From contig DXWV01000021.1 in the NCBI GenBank assembly GCA_019416685.1, forward strand, positions 1 to 64,000: a DNA stretch of 64,000 nucleotides, given 5' to 3'. Below, piece after piece: positions 44,405 through 52,670 of the stretch. Position numbers and translations under genes: made by a program. Origin of the DNA: Bacteroides sp. (GTDB taxonomy: Bacteria > Bacteroidota > Bacteroidia > Bacteroidales > Bacteroidaceae). Numbering within the stretch: the stretch's first letter is position 1; every line of letters begins with the position of its first letter. The notes beneath the pieces are model-generated. The model saw only the letters and a program-made list of their open reading frames with translations. It made no database searches and was not told where the DNA came from.

Positions 44405-47400
44405 ACTTGTATTCGTTTTTCTGTAACACATATTCTTTTTCTCCTGTTTCAATAGTTTCACTTAAACGGCCGAATTCATCATATGTATAACGCGTAGTTA
44501 TGCCGGTAGGTCCGGTTTGAGAAACGATTCCGATTAAAGGAGCATATTGGGTGATTACCACTTTGGTTTGAGGTAATTTTGTTCTTAACGAATGTAGCAA
44601 GTTCCATTCGGCTTCGCTTGGTTCCTCTCGGTTCGCTAATGTTTCCACATCAACACCCAGGCTTTTTACTTCGGCAAGTGTGGCATTTGTTAGTTGAGCT
44701 ATGATATGCTGGTGCTTATATCCCCAAAGTAATACGACTGATTGTCCCATACGGGTTTGTAAGGAGGTATTACGACTATACTTGTCATAAGAAGTGTAAG
44801 TAATGTCCGGCATACCTGGATATGCAGAAATATCTCCGTTAAATGTAGGAGGTATTGTATATTCAGGCCTATTATAGAAAACATATTCTTTCCATGGCTT
44901 TACTAAAGAATCGTTGTAATGTAGATGCCATAGGCGTTTAGTCAGTATTCCGTCCGTATAAAATGATTCTTCTATAGGAGTGGTTACCAAATTATACTTT
45001 TTTAAATATCCGTTATGATAATTGGGATAATCAATAGAGTAGCGTATGCGTGTTTCTTGATCTGGCTGCCCTGTTTGTTTTATTATAATTCTGTTTACCA
45101 GATGATTTTGAGAATTATATTCATATTGAGTATTTTTATTCTGGCAGAAATTTGTGCCTTGGATCATTTCACAGTAAGAACTTGATATCTTATCTATGTA
45201 GGTATGGTATCCTTCGACATAATAATTTTTAGAATCGGCATCAGGATGTATTTTTGCTCCTTTTATTCTTCCAATTAATCTGCTTTTATAACTATAATTA
45301 TCACTTGATAGAAGTCTGTCTCCCGAAAAAACGGAGTAACTGATTAGTTTTCCATTCAAAGGTATAACTTTCCCTACACTGTTTATTGTTTCGAATATTC
45401 CACTTTTTTCGTTATGAAAATAACTTTTTTCAAGCAATTTCTCATTTTTGTTTTCATGAGATACATTAACTTGAACATATCCCATATAATTACCATTATA
45501 AGGATCTTCTAAGGGTTGAGAGGGGGCAGAGTTATATTCTATATACTGATATATCCCCCTGAATACGATATGCGATTGTGGGAAATAGTTATAAATATAA
45601 AGTTTCCCCACACTCGCATAAATAGGTTCACGATTTAATTTCCCAGAACAAATGCCTATATCTGTCAAGTAGCTGAACTTTCGGGTGGAAAGGGGAGATT
45701 TTATTTCTGCAATACGAACACCACCGACATAGGGTTCACATTGCCACTGTTTTGCTTGATAAATTTTTATTTCCACTGTTAACTTGGCTCTGACAGCTGT
45801 TTTTAGTTTTATTGAGCAGGTGTTTTTTATAAATTGTATTCTGTGTGTGAATGTGTATCTCTCATGGATAGGGCTACCTGTATTTTCCAACTCTTCGGGA
45901 AGTCCTTTTTGAATATAACGCGGGTTTTTAATTTCAATCAGATTGGTTTCTTCTTCTGCTTCGATTCCATAACCGTTTCCGTCATAAGTGCAAATAATGT
46001 CCATATATCCTTCTGAAAGTGGGATGTCAAAAGTTAGTACTGCCTCTTTTTCATCATAATCCTTTATCAATGTAATGGGAGGAATAGAATCTTCCATACG
46101 CCATTCTAATTCATCTGATAACACTTGATTACATTCATATTTAAAATTGGTTTTTCCGCCTGCAATATTAGTAAGTCCGGTTAACATCCATGTACGGGCT
46201 GCAGGACTAGAGCTTGAAGTGTTACCCCAGAAAGATTCGTGTATGGAACCTTCTTTGACTATAATACGATTCGTCATCTCAGGCATAAAATCTGTACTAA
46301 TTTCCATTTTTAGAAAATTAGCTTTTGCAGTAAAAGAAGGAAAAGGGCGTTCAAACAGATCTCCGGTGTAATATCCCCATTTATCACAAGCAAAGCTATT
46401 TTTAACAGGTAGAGCATCGCTCATATCATATTCCATTTTGTATTTTTGGAGGGCTGTACTGGTCCCTTGAATAGACACAGAATCCAATTTTAAGCGGGTG
46501 GCTAGATATAGATGTTCACTATTTATATTTTCTAACTTTCCGTTATAATTTCGTCCATAAAAATAGGAATAGTAAAAAGTATGCGTTAATATTGGTTGCT
46601 TTTTATTGAAAGAATGCAGACAAATACTTTTAAGACTTTTAGGTTGGGCTTTGTAATTATCAAATTTAGGAGTACGAATATCAATGCGGGTTTCATCGCT
46701 GGAGATAAATTCTAAATAACCTTCTGACCAACTTATTTTTTTTAATTCCGGCTGTTGATACACATTTTCCATAGTTAAATAATGACTTGATTGAGGGCGC
46801 TTGTTATAAAACTCATTTAGTGTTATACCACGGTAATGACTGGCTAGTATTTCCAGACTTTTTTCTGATATAGAAATCGGACTTAGATATGCATTAAATA
46901 ACAAATCATATGTAAACACAATTTGTTCTCCTGTAGGATATTCTATGCGGGATAAATACCACGAAGTTACCGTAGTAGTTCTTGAGTCAAACCAGCTGGG
47001 TTCATAAGCGGAATATTTGTTAGGAAACTCATTCGTTGGGTAATTGTCTCCTATATATCCCAATCCATGCTTTTCCTTTAGTTCCTGTGTATCAAATCTG
47101 TATTTGATATTTTGGGGAGTGGTGATAATAAAGTAACCACTATCTAGATAGCCATTATACTCAATCTTTAAATTGTCTTCAGGGTTACAAAGTAAGAATC
47201 TATTGTTAAGATTCAATGTTTTAGCTCCTTTATAAATATAAAACTTCCCGGAATATTCTCCAAAATTATAATGGAATATATCCGGTTCATAATCTTTATT
47301 TTCATCATAGGGATAGTCATGATCTGGGATAGAAAATTCATATTCTTTGGGTATTGAGTCTGTATCTGTCCAAAAGCCATCTTTAAAATCATCTTTACCA

Positions 47401-47720
47401 CAAACTACACGGGAGATAGAGCCACCTGCATGCAAACTCCAGCCAAGTCCTACACGGCTGGCTTCTTGAGCTACTTTAATACCAGAAGCGTGATAACGCA
47501 GTGAAATGGGTAGATTATAACTTCCTACCTGGATAGTATAGATTGGTATAGTAATGTCCGGAACGCCTGTATAGAGTGAAACCGGTATCTCTGAATATTC
47601 CATTAACGAGTAAGCTTCAGGTGAAGGAGTATAGTTTTTGATGAATACATCTGTCTGTATCTGAGCTTGCAGAGACATACTATATATAAAAAGAATCCAT
47701 AAAAAAAGGGTGCGTTTCAT
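44388..47720 (-). CDS. RHS partner protein with SpvB/TcB-like region
   Basis: A 1110-residue exported protein (signal peptide ending SMSLQAQ). Near residues 60-110 it has NLPISLRYHASGIKVAQEASRVGLGWSLHAGGSISRVV, the pattern that opens SpvB/TcaC/TcB-type beta-propeller or cage proteins. The middle is beta-rich. The last 200 residues contain MPDITYTSYDKYSRNTSLQTRMGQSVVLLWGYKHQHIIAQL and one clear YD repeat, TTRYTYDEFGRLSETIETG. The next gene starts inside its last codons, so the two are translationally coupled. Together they could form a split cage as in TcB/TcC. No toxin motif is seen in this protein itself. Confidence 0.85.
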   Translation of the reverse strand: MKRTLFLWILFIYSMSLQAQIQTDVFIKNYTPSPEAYSLMEYSEIPVSLYTGVPDITIPIYTIQVGSYNLPISLRYHASGIKVAQEASRVGLGWSLHAGGSISRVVCGKDDFKDGFWTDTDSIPKEYEFSIPDHDYPYDENKDYEPDIFHYNFGEYSGKFYIYKGAKTLNLNNRFLLCNPEDNLKIEYNGYLDSGYFIITTPQNIKYRFDTQELKEKHGLGYIGDNYPTNEFPNKYSAYEPSWFDSRTTTVTSWYLSRIEYPTGEQIVFTYDLLFNAYLSPISISEKSLEILASHYRGITLNEFYNKRPQSSHYLTMENVYQQPELKKISWSEGYLEFISSDETRIDIRTPKFDNYKAQPKSLKSICLHSFNKKQPILTHTFYYSYFYGRNYNGKLENINSEHLYLATRLKLDSVSIQGTSTALQKYKMEYDMSDALPVKNSFACDKWGYYTGDLFERPFPSFTAKANFLKMEISTDFMPEMTNRIIVKEGSIHESFWGNTSSSSPAARTWMLTGLTNIAGGKTNFKYECNQVLSDELEWRMEDSIPPITLIKDYDEKEAVLTFDIPLSEGYMDIICTYDGNGYGIEAEEETNLIEIKNPRYIQKGLPEELENTGSPIHERYTFTHRIQFIKNTCSIKLKTAVRAKLTVEIKIYQAKQWQCEPYVGGVRIAEIKSPLSTRKFSYLTDIGICSGKLNREPIYASVGKLYIYNYFPQSHIVFRGIYQYIEYNSAPSQPLEDPYNGNYMGYVQVNVSHENKNEKLLEKSYFHNEKSGIFETINSVGKVIPLNGKLISYSVFSGDRLLSSDNYSYKSRLIGRIKGAKIHPDADSKNYYVEGYHTYIDKISSSYCEMIQGTNFCQNKNTQYEYNSQNHLVNRIIIKQTGQPDQETRIRYSIDYPNYHNGYLKKYNLVTTPIEESFYTDGILTKRLWHLHYNDSLVKPWKEYVFYNRPEYTIPPTFNGDISAYPGMPDITYTSYDKYSRNTSLQTRMGQSVVLLWGYKHQHIIAQLTNATLAEVKSLGVDVETLANREEPSEAEWNLLHSLRTKLPQTKVVITQYAPLIGIVSQTGPTGITTRYTYDEFGRLSETIETGEKEYVLQKNEYKYATEE

Positions 47721-47738
47721 ATCGTTTAATTTTGAGAT

Positions 47739-48899
47739 TCACTTCTTTAAGATTTTCTCACTGTGAATACAACCATTCACAATGATAGACAAAAGATAAT
47801 TTCCGGGAGGTAGAGACGAAATATTAAAAGATTCTCTATAAAGACCGGAAGATATTGAATCATATTGCTTTTTTTCTATGCAATATCCCGATAAAGAGCA
47901 AAGTAATAGCTCAATATTAAAGCTATTTTCCAGTAATAATTCTACTTGCAAAGTTCTACCGTTTTCATCAATGAAATAGTTGTAGGTATAGTCTTGTCTC
48001 ATGGAAGAATCCTTAGAAGAATCGTGAGGTGATTGTATTGTAGGAGCCTCCTTCATAGCCAGCCTCTCGCGTATATTTATATTAACTCCATCTTTTGGAA
48101 GATACATTTGTTCTTCCAGAGGGTAATAATAGGAACGATAGAAGTGACGGGTAGGAGCGTTTGAGGTTATGATAGAAGTTTGAACGGTTTCAAATACCGG
48201 ATAACGATATCCTGAAGCATACCAACGATAGGTGTCTGTTTGCCACGTAACACTATCATGAGACAATCGGTAATGGAGCGAATCGGCAGAGTAGTGGTTA
48301 TTATTGCCACAGCTTAGAATATCAGAGTAGGAAGAGAGACGTTGACCTATATGGGCTGATTCACGAATACGCAACACATGGGTTAATGTGTCTCCGTCTG
48401 GTAATAAAACAGTGCCGTATGCATCGGCTCGTTGTGTGGAAATACCGTACATTGCCATATTGAGTGTGTGGCTGTATTTACCTTCTCCATAATATAAAGA
48501 TGAGATGGAATCTCCATAAAGCATTGGGTAACGGCAATAAAGCTCTGGTAAAAGGTATTTGATTTGGAGTATGGAAGTTTGATAACCGATGCAAAGTAAT
48601 GAATCTCCTGTCATTTTATATTCATATCTTGAACGGGGAGAAACTTTCAGAAGGATGGAATCAGGAGAACCTGTAAAATATTCCCGGTAGCCTGCATCTA
48701 AAACAGATAGTTCACTAAAGTCCCAGACAACATTACTGCCGCTACGTCCAGGGGATTTGTATTGTAATTCTTGTTTCAGAATGACGTCTCCCTCCCGGAA
48801 TAAATGAGTGTTTTGTAGTAAGGTGGTTTGCCCTTGCATCATCAATCTACATCCGCAGAGGAATGAGAATAATAACAAAGTCCTGATTGTGGTATTCAT
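47739..48899 (-). CDS. Secreted protein with Por/T9SS-like tail, first gene of the RHS operon
   Basis: A 386-residue exported protein. The signal peptide is MNTTIRTLLLFSFLCGCRLMMQGQ (an internal LFSFLCGC is not a good lipobox). The body is beta-rich (VWDFSELSVLDAGYREYFTGSPDSILLKVS, YEYKMTGDSLLCIGY) and unassigned. The C-terminus resembles a type A sorting domain (NIELLLCSLSGYCIEKKQYDSISSGLYRESFNISSLPPGNYLLSIIVNGCIHSEKILKK). It lies 18 bases upstream of the 1110-residue RHS partner and so is probably its co-transcribed surface or delivery component. Confidence 0.8.
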   Translation of the reverse strand: MNTTIRTLLLFSFLCGCRLMMQGQTTLLQNTHLFREGDVILKQELQYKSPGRSGSNVVWDFSELSVLDAGYREYFTGSPDSILLKVSPRSRYEYKMTGDSLLCIGYQTSILQIKYLLPELYCRYPMLYGDSISSLYYGEGKYSHTLNMAMYGISTQRADAYGTVLLPDGDTLTHVLRIRESAHIGQRLSSYSDILSCGNNNHYSADSLHYRLSHDSVTWQTDTYRWYASGYRYPVFETVQTSIITSNAPTRHFYRSYYYPLEEQMYLPKDGVNINIRERLAMKEAPTIQSPHDSSKDSSMRQDYTYNYFIDENGRTLQVELLLENSFNIELLLCSLSGYCIEKKQYDSISSGLYRESFNISSLPPGNYLLSIIVNGCIHSEKILKK

Positions 48900-49027
48900 G
48901 ATAGTATTGTTTAAGGTTGTTTTCTTACTATTTGTTTCTAATCAGAAATAAGTAAGGCTATCTGTATATATAACATTTAACATAGACCTGATACTAAACA
49001 AATGCTGTATTCTTTTTCATAAAGTAT

Positions 49028-49062
49028 AAAAAAGGCTCCTTTGAGAAATCAAAGGAGCCATA
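49028..49062 (-). terminator. Terminator of the MATE-S9 peptidase operon
   Basis: GGCTCCTTTGA (49034-49044) is perfectly complementary to TCAAAGGAGCC (49049-49059) with a GAAA loop. On the minus strand it is followed by a run of T. It lies 22 bases after the peptidase stop codon. Confidence 0.9.
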
Positions 49063-49083
49063 ATTAGTAAAGTGGATTGGATT

Positions 49084-51171
49084 TTATTTTAACCATTTAT
49101 CCAACCATTCAAAGAATGTGCGTTGCCACAAGATACCATTCTGAGGTTTTAATACCCAGTGATTTTCATCCGGATAGATAAGTAATTCTGCAGGAACGCC
49201 TCTCATTACCGCAGCATCAAATGCAGCCATTGCCTGGTTAGCGAGGATACGGTAGTCTTTTTCTCCGTGGATACAAAGGATAGGAGTATCCCATTTGTCT
49301 ACAAACAGGTGTGGAGAGTTAGCAAAGGTACGTTGTGCTGTTGCGTTTTGCTTTTCCCAGTAGGCACCACCCATATCCCAGTTGGCAAACCATTTTTCTT
49401 CTGTTTCCAGATACTGCATTTCCATGTTGAAGATACCGTCGTGTGCAATAAATGCTTTAAAACGTTTATCATGATGTCCGGCAAGCCAGTACACAGAGAA
49501 GCCACCGAAGCTGGCACCTACACAGCCCAAACGGTCTTTATCAACAAACGGCTCTTTTGCCATTTCGTCAATTGCCGTAAAATAATCTTTCATACATTGA
49601 CCGCCATAATCGCCGCTGATAGCTTCGTTCCATTCATTACCAAAACCGGGAAGTCCACGGCGATTCGGGGCAACGATGATATAGTCATTGGCTGCCATAA
49701 TTTGGAAGTTCCAGCGATAACTCCAAAACTGACTGACGGGGCTTTGCGGACCACCTTCGCAGAAGAGTAGGGTAGGATATTTTTTGTTAGGGTCAAACTT
49801 GGGAGGATAAATTACCCAGGTCAGCATTTGCTTTCCGTCTGTAGTTTTCATCCATCGTCCTTCTACTTTACCCATTTCAAGTTGGTCGTATATTTGTTTG
49901 TTTTCTTGTGTCAGCTGAGTAGTCTTACCATCCAAAGAGATAGCATAAATCTCATCACCCATGCTTATCGAATGACGTTTGGCAATCAGCTTATCTCCGA
50001 AGAGGGCAGGGGCATCGTAATCATACATTCCTTCAGTGATTGGTTTGATGGATTCATCGGCAAGATTAAGGGCATATATCTGTACTTCTCCATGCCATAC
50101 ACCAGTGAAATAGATCGTTTGTGCATCTGCACTCCAGATGAAAGCATCTACGTTTGATTCAAATGTTTTACTGACAAACCGCTTTTCGCCTGTTTCGAGG
50201 TTCATTACGAAAAGGCGGTTCTGATCTGCTTCATAACCGTCGCGTTCCATACTCTGCCAGGCAATGTATTTACCATCCGGAGAATATTGTGGATTGGTAT
50301 CGTACCCTTTGTTCTCTTCGGTAATATTAGTCGTTTGCTTTGTTTTCAGGTCATATACATAAATATCCGAATTGGTAGAGATGGCGTATGCCAATCCGGT
50401 TTTTTTGCGGCAGGTATAAGCTATCTTATCCGAAGTAGTATTCCATGCCAGTTGCTCCATACCACCCCAGGGCTTCATCGGACTTTCATAAGGTTCGCCA
50501 TCCAGGATATCAACGATATTGGAGATTGAGTTTCCGTCAAAATCGGCTACAAACGGATGGGGGGCAGTTGTCACCCATTCGTCCCAATGCTTATACATCA
50601 GATCAGTAATAATAATACCCGATGCCTTGGGTAGGTCAGGGTATTTATCAGCTGTACTTTTTACTGTTTTGACTTGTGAGATAAAAAGAATCTTTTTTCC
50701 GTCTGGTGAAATAGAGAAGCCTTCGATATCCCCGTCATAGTTGGTAAGTTGTTTACGTCCGCTACCGTCCGGATTCATTTCATAAATCTGGCTGCTTCCG
50801 TTATCGTTGCTCAGAAAAGCTATTTTAGTTCCATCTTTAATCCAGATAGCTCCATTTTCCTGATAGGGCGTGTGAGTAATCTGTTTGTTGTCACTTCCGT
50901 CTGCCTCCATAGTGAAAAGTTCGCGGTTACTTTTGTTTTCCGGCACACTGTAATAAGCTACACTATACACAATTTTCTGGTTATCGGGTGACACGGATAA
51001 TTCGCCGATACGTCCCATTGCCCATAAAGCTTCGGGTGTCATACGCATCCCTTCAATCTTGATATCCGATTTACCGATGAGTGCTTCTGTACTCTGTCCT
51101 GTATCTTTTGTTCCGCTACAGGCTGCTAACATCATTGTTGTTGACATAACTAACAGTTTGGCTTGTCTCAT
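49084..51171 (-). CDS. S9-family (prolyl oligopeptidase-like) peptidase lipoprotein
   Basis: A 695-residue secreted serine peptidase. The start at 51171 gives a lipoprotein signal (MRQAKLLVMSTTMMLAACSG, lipobox LAAC); the frame is open another 67 codons upstream but that part overlaps the MATE gene and looks non-coding. The N-terminal half is a beta-propeller with TolB/PD40-type repeats (SVSPDNQKIVYSV, ITHTPYQENGAIWIKDGTKIAFLS, FSISPDGKKILFIS, YSPDGKYIAWQS). The C-terminal alpha/beta hydrolase has Ser554 in GASFGG, Asp in HGEKDYRI and His in DENHWVL. It degrades peptides as an acylaminoacyl- or dipeptidyl-type enzyme in the periplasm. Confidence 0.94.
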   Translation of the reverse strand: MRQAKLLVMSTTMMLAACSGTKDTGQSTEALIGKSDIKIEGMRMTPEALWAMGRIGELSVSPDNQKIVYSVAYYSVPENKSNRELFTMEADGSDNKQITHTPYQENGAIWIKDGTKIAFLSNDNGSSQIYEMNPDGSGRKQLTNYDGDIEGFSISPDGKKILFISQVKTVKSTADKYPDLPKASGIIITDLMYKHWDEWVTTAPHPFVADFDGNSISNIVDILDGEPYESPMKPWGGMEQLAWNTTSDKIAYTCRKKTGLAYAISTNSDIYVYDLKTKQTTNITEENKGYDTNPQYSPDGKYIAWQSMERDGYEADQNRLFVMNLETGEKRFVSKTFESNVDAFIWSADAQTIYFTGVWHGEVQIYALNLADESIKPITEGMYDYDAPALFGDKLIAKRHSISMGDEIYAISLDGKTTQLTQENKQIYDQLEMGKVEGRWMKTTDGKQMLTWVIYPPKFDPNKKYPTLLFCEGGPQSPVSQFWSYRWNFQIMAANDYIIVAPNRRGLPGFGNEWNEAISGDYGGQCMKDYFTAIDEMAKEPFVDKDRLGCVGASFGGFSVYWLAGHHDKRFKAFIAHDGIFNMEMQYLETEEKWFANWDMGGAYWEKQNATAQRTFANSPHLFVDKWDTPILCIHGEKDYRILANQAMAAFDAAVMRGVPAELLIYPDENHWVLKPQNGILWQRTFFEWLDKWLK

Positions 51172-51209
51172 ATTTTGTTCAATTAAATTAAGATGTGCGA
51201 AGATAATGA

Positions 51210-52541
51210 TTATATTTTCTTTTTTTGCCAGTTTCCTCTTTTTATATACCACCAACAGAGTATTAGTGTGAGGGTGGCATACACATGTTCTGTTGTCCAG
51301 CAGATAGCCACATCTACCCGCAGGTACAGGATGATGTATGTGGTATATACAACATAAACAGCTAATACACACATCTCCATAATCAATGCAGTCCGGGTGT
51401 TACCGGTTCCGGATACGGACTGGAAGTATACAATAGACGGAATCATTATCAGGTAGCCGGAACATAGTACCCACAATGATGATATGGAGGCTTCCCGCAG
51501 TGCCGGAATATCAGTGTAGATGCTCAGTACAAGGTTGGGAAACAATGCGAAGAATATTAACAATGGCAATACAAAAGCATACGCGATGCGGATATGCTGA
51601 CGAATGGTGCCTTGTACACAATGTATTTCTCCGGCTCCGATCAGGTTACTTACCAATGAACCGCAAGTGGAGGCAAAGGCCATTGTCATCATGAATGGTA
51701 TGCCTGAAACATTACGAATAATATTGGTAATTGCCAGTGCCCGTTCGCCCAGATGCTCCACAAAGAGGAAAAACATAAACCAGGTAGACATTGATAACAG
51801 ATTTTGTATCATAGTCCAGAAAGAAACTCCGAGTATAGCTTTCAGCGTTTTCAATTGGAAGATCGGGAGTTTGTGCAGTGCATATTTCCTGCAGTCAATC
51901 CGTTTCCAAGTGTAGATGACGAAAAACAATACCGATACCAATTCTGCCAGTGACGACCCAATGGCGGCTCCGGCAATACCTAATTTAGGAAAACCGAACT
52001 TACCAAAGATCAGGATATAGTTGAATACAACGTTTGACAACACCATTACAATGGAGTTCAAGGTTAGGGTTTTTGTTTGCGTAGTACCTACAAAATAAGC
52101 GCGGAACATCACCATTATGAACGAGAAAAAGAAACCGAATACACGCCAGTTGATGTAACTGACGGCAGCTTCATAGATGTTTGGTGAAGAAATAATATTC
52201 TTCAGTATATGCGGTGAGAAACATATCGATAGGGTGAACATGACAGCGGCTAATGCTAATAGGAAATAGATTCCCTGATAGAAGATAGGACCTATTTCGT
52301 TGTATCGTTGTTCTCCGTTACGACGTGCTATCATGATTTGCGCTCCGATACTGAAACCGAATGCCATCATAAAAATAGCCAGGTAATAGATTCCGGCAAT
52401 GGCAGATGCACCCAATTCAATCTCTCCGACACGTCCTAAAAAGGCTGTGTCCGTCATTCCTATCATTTGTTCCATGATGAGGCTGATAAGAATGGGGTAG
52501 GAGATAATCCATATCTCCTTATAAGTATATTTGGTTTTCAT
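51210..52541 (-). CDS. MATE-family efflux transporter
   Basis: A 443-residue inner membrane antiporter with twelve transmembrane segments. Motifs: ISYPILISLIMEQMIGMTDTAFLGRVGEIELGASAIAG at the start, MNxxLDxxxIFGKFGFPKLGIAGAAIGS-like pattern (VFNYILIFGKFGFPKLGIAGAAIGSSLAE) mid-sequence, and the second MatE half from about 235. It exports cationic drugs or metabolites using Na+ or H+. It is 38 bases upstream of the S9 peptidase start and likely co-transcribed with it. The 33-bp repeat lies in its leader. Confidence 0.93.
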   Translation of the reverse strand: MKTKYTYKEIWIISYPILISLIMEQMIGMTDTAFLGRVGEIELGASAIAGIYYLAIFMMAFGFSIGAQIMIARRNGEQRYNEIGPIFYQGIYFLLALAAVMFTLSICFSPHILKNIISSPNIYEAAVSYINWRVFGFFFSFIMVMFRAYFVGTTQTKTLTLNSIVMVLSNVVFNYILIFGKFGFPKLGIAGAAIGSSLAELVSVLFFVIYTWKRIDCRKYALHKLPIFQLKTLKAILGVSFWTMIQNLLSMSTWFMFFLFVEHLGERALAITNIIRNVSGIPFMMTMAFASTCGSLVSNLIGAGEIHCVQGTIRQHIRIAYAFVLPLLIFFALFPNLVLSIYTDIPALREASISSLWVLCSGYLIMIPSIVYFQSVSGTGNTRTALIMEMCVLAVYVVYTTYIILYLRVDVAICWTTEHVYATLTLILCWWYIKRGNWQKKKI

Positions 52542-52566
52542 TCTTTTGTTTATTTATAGTCGTTTT

Positions 52567-52599
52567 ATCGCCTGGCGTACCTCCCCGTGCGGGAAACAC
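52567..52599. repeat. 33-bp repeated element, copy 2
   Basis: It matches 37304-37336 at 28 of 33 bases in the same + orientation, though here the adjacent gene (MATE) is on the minus strand. The core CTCCCCGTGCGGGAAACAC holds the CCC/GGG mini-stem, intact in both copies. Confidence 0.7.
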
Positions 52600-52602
52600 A
52601 GC

Positions 52603-52645
52603 AAAAAGCCGGACAAATTACCCTTTTGGATTTGCCCGGCTTTTT
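52603..52645 (-). terminator. Terminator after yidC
   Basis: AAAAAGCCGGACAAAT (52603-52618) pairs with ATTTGCCCGGCTTTTT (52630-52645), a 16-bp stem with one mismatch and T-tracts on both strands. It ends the pyrG-yidC operon 26 bases after yidC. Confidence 0.92.
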
Positions 52646-52670
52646 ACATCATACAGAATTTATATTTTTA

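Noticed and set aside
44404..44461. Earlier start of the RHS toxin gene at 44461
   Set aside because: It would add 19 residues (MKLLKQEKKNMCYRKTNTS) before the signal peptide; the ATG at 44404 gives a normal signal peptide and a short coupling overlap.
49267..49770. A 167-codon + strand frame opposite the S9 peptidase catalytic domain
   Set aside because: Its length comes from the codon bias of the real gene on the other strand; no start signal or recognisable domain.
51172..51372. N-terminal extension of the S9 peptidase frame (67 codons with many Cys and His)
   Set aside because: It overlaps the end of the MATE gene and precedes a perfect lipoprotein signal; the true start is the ATG at 51171.
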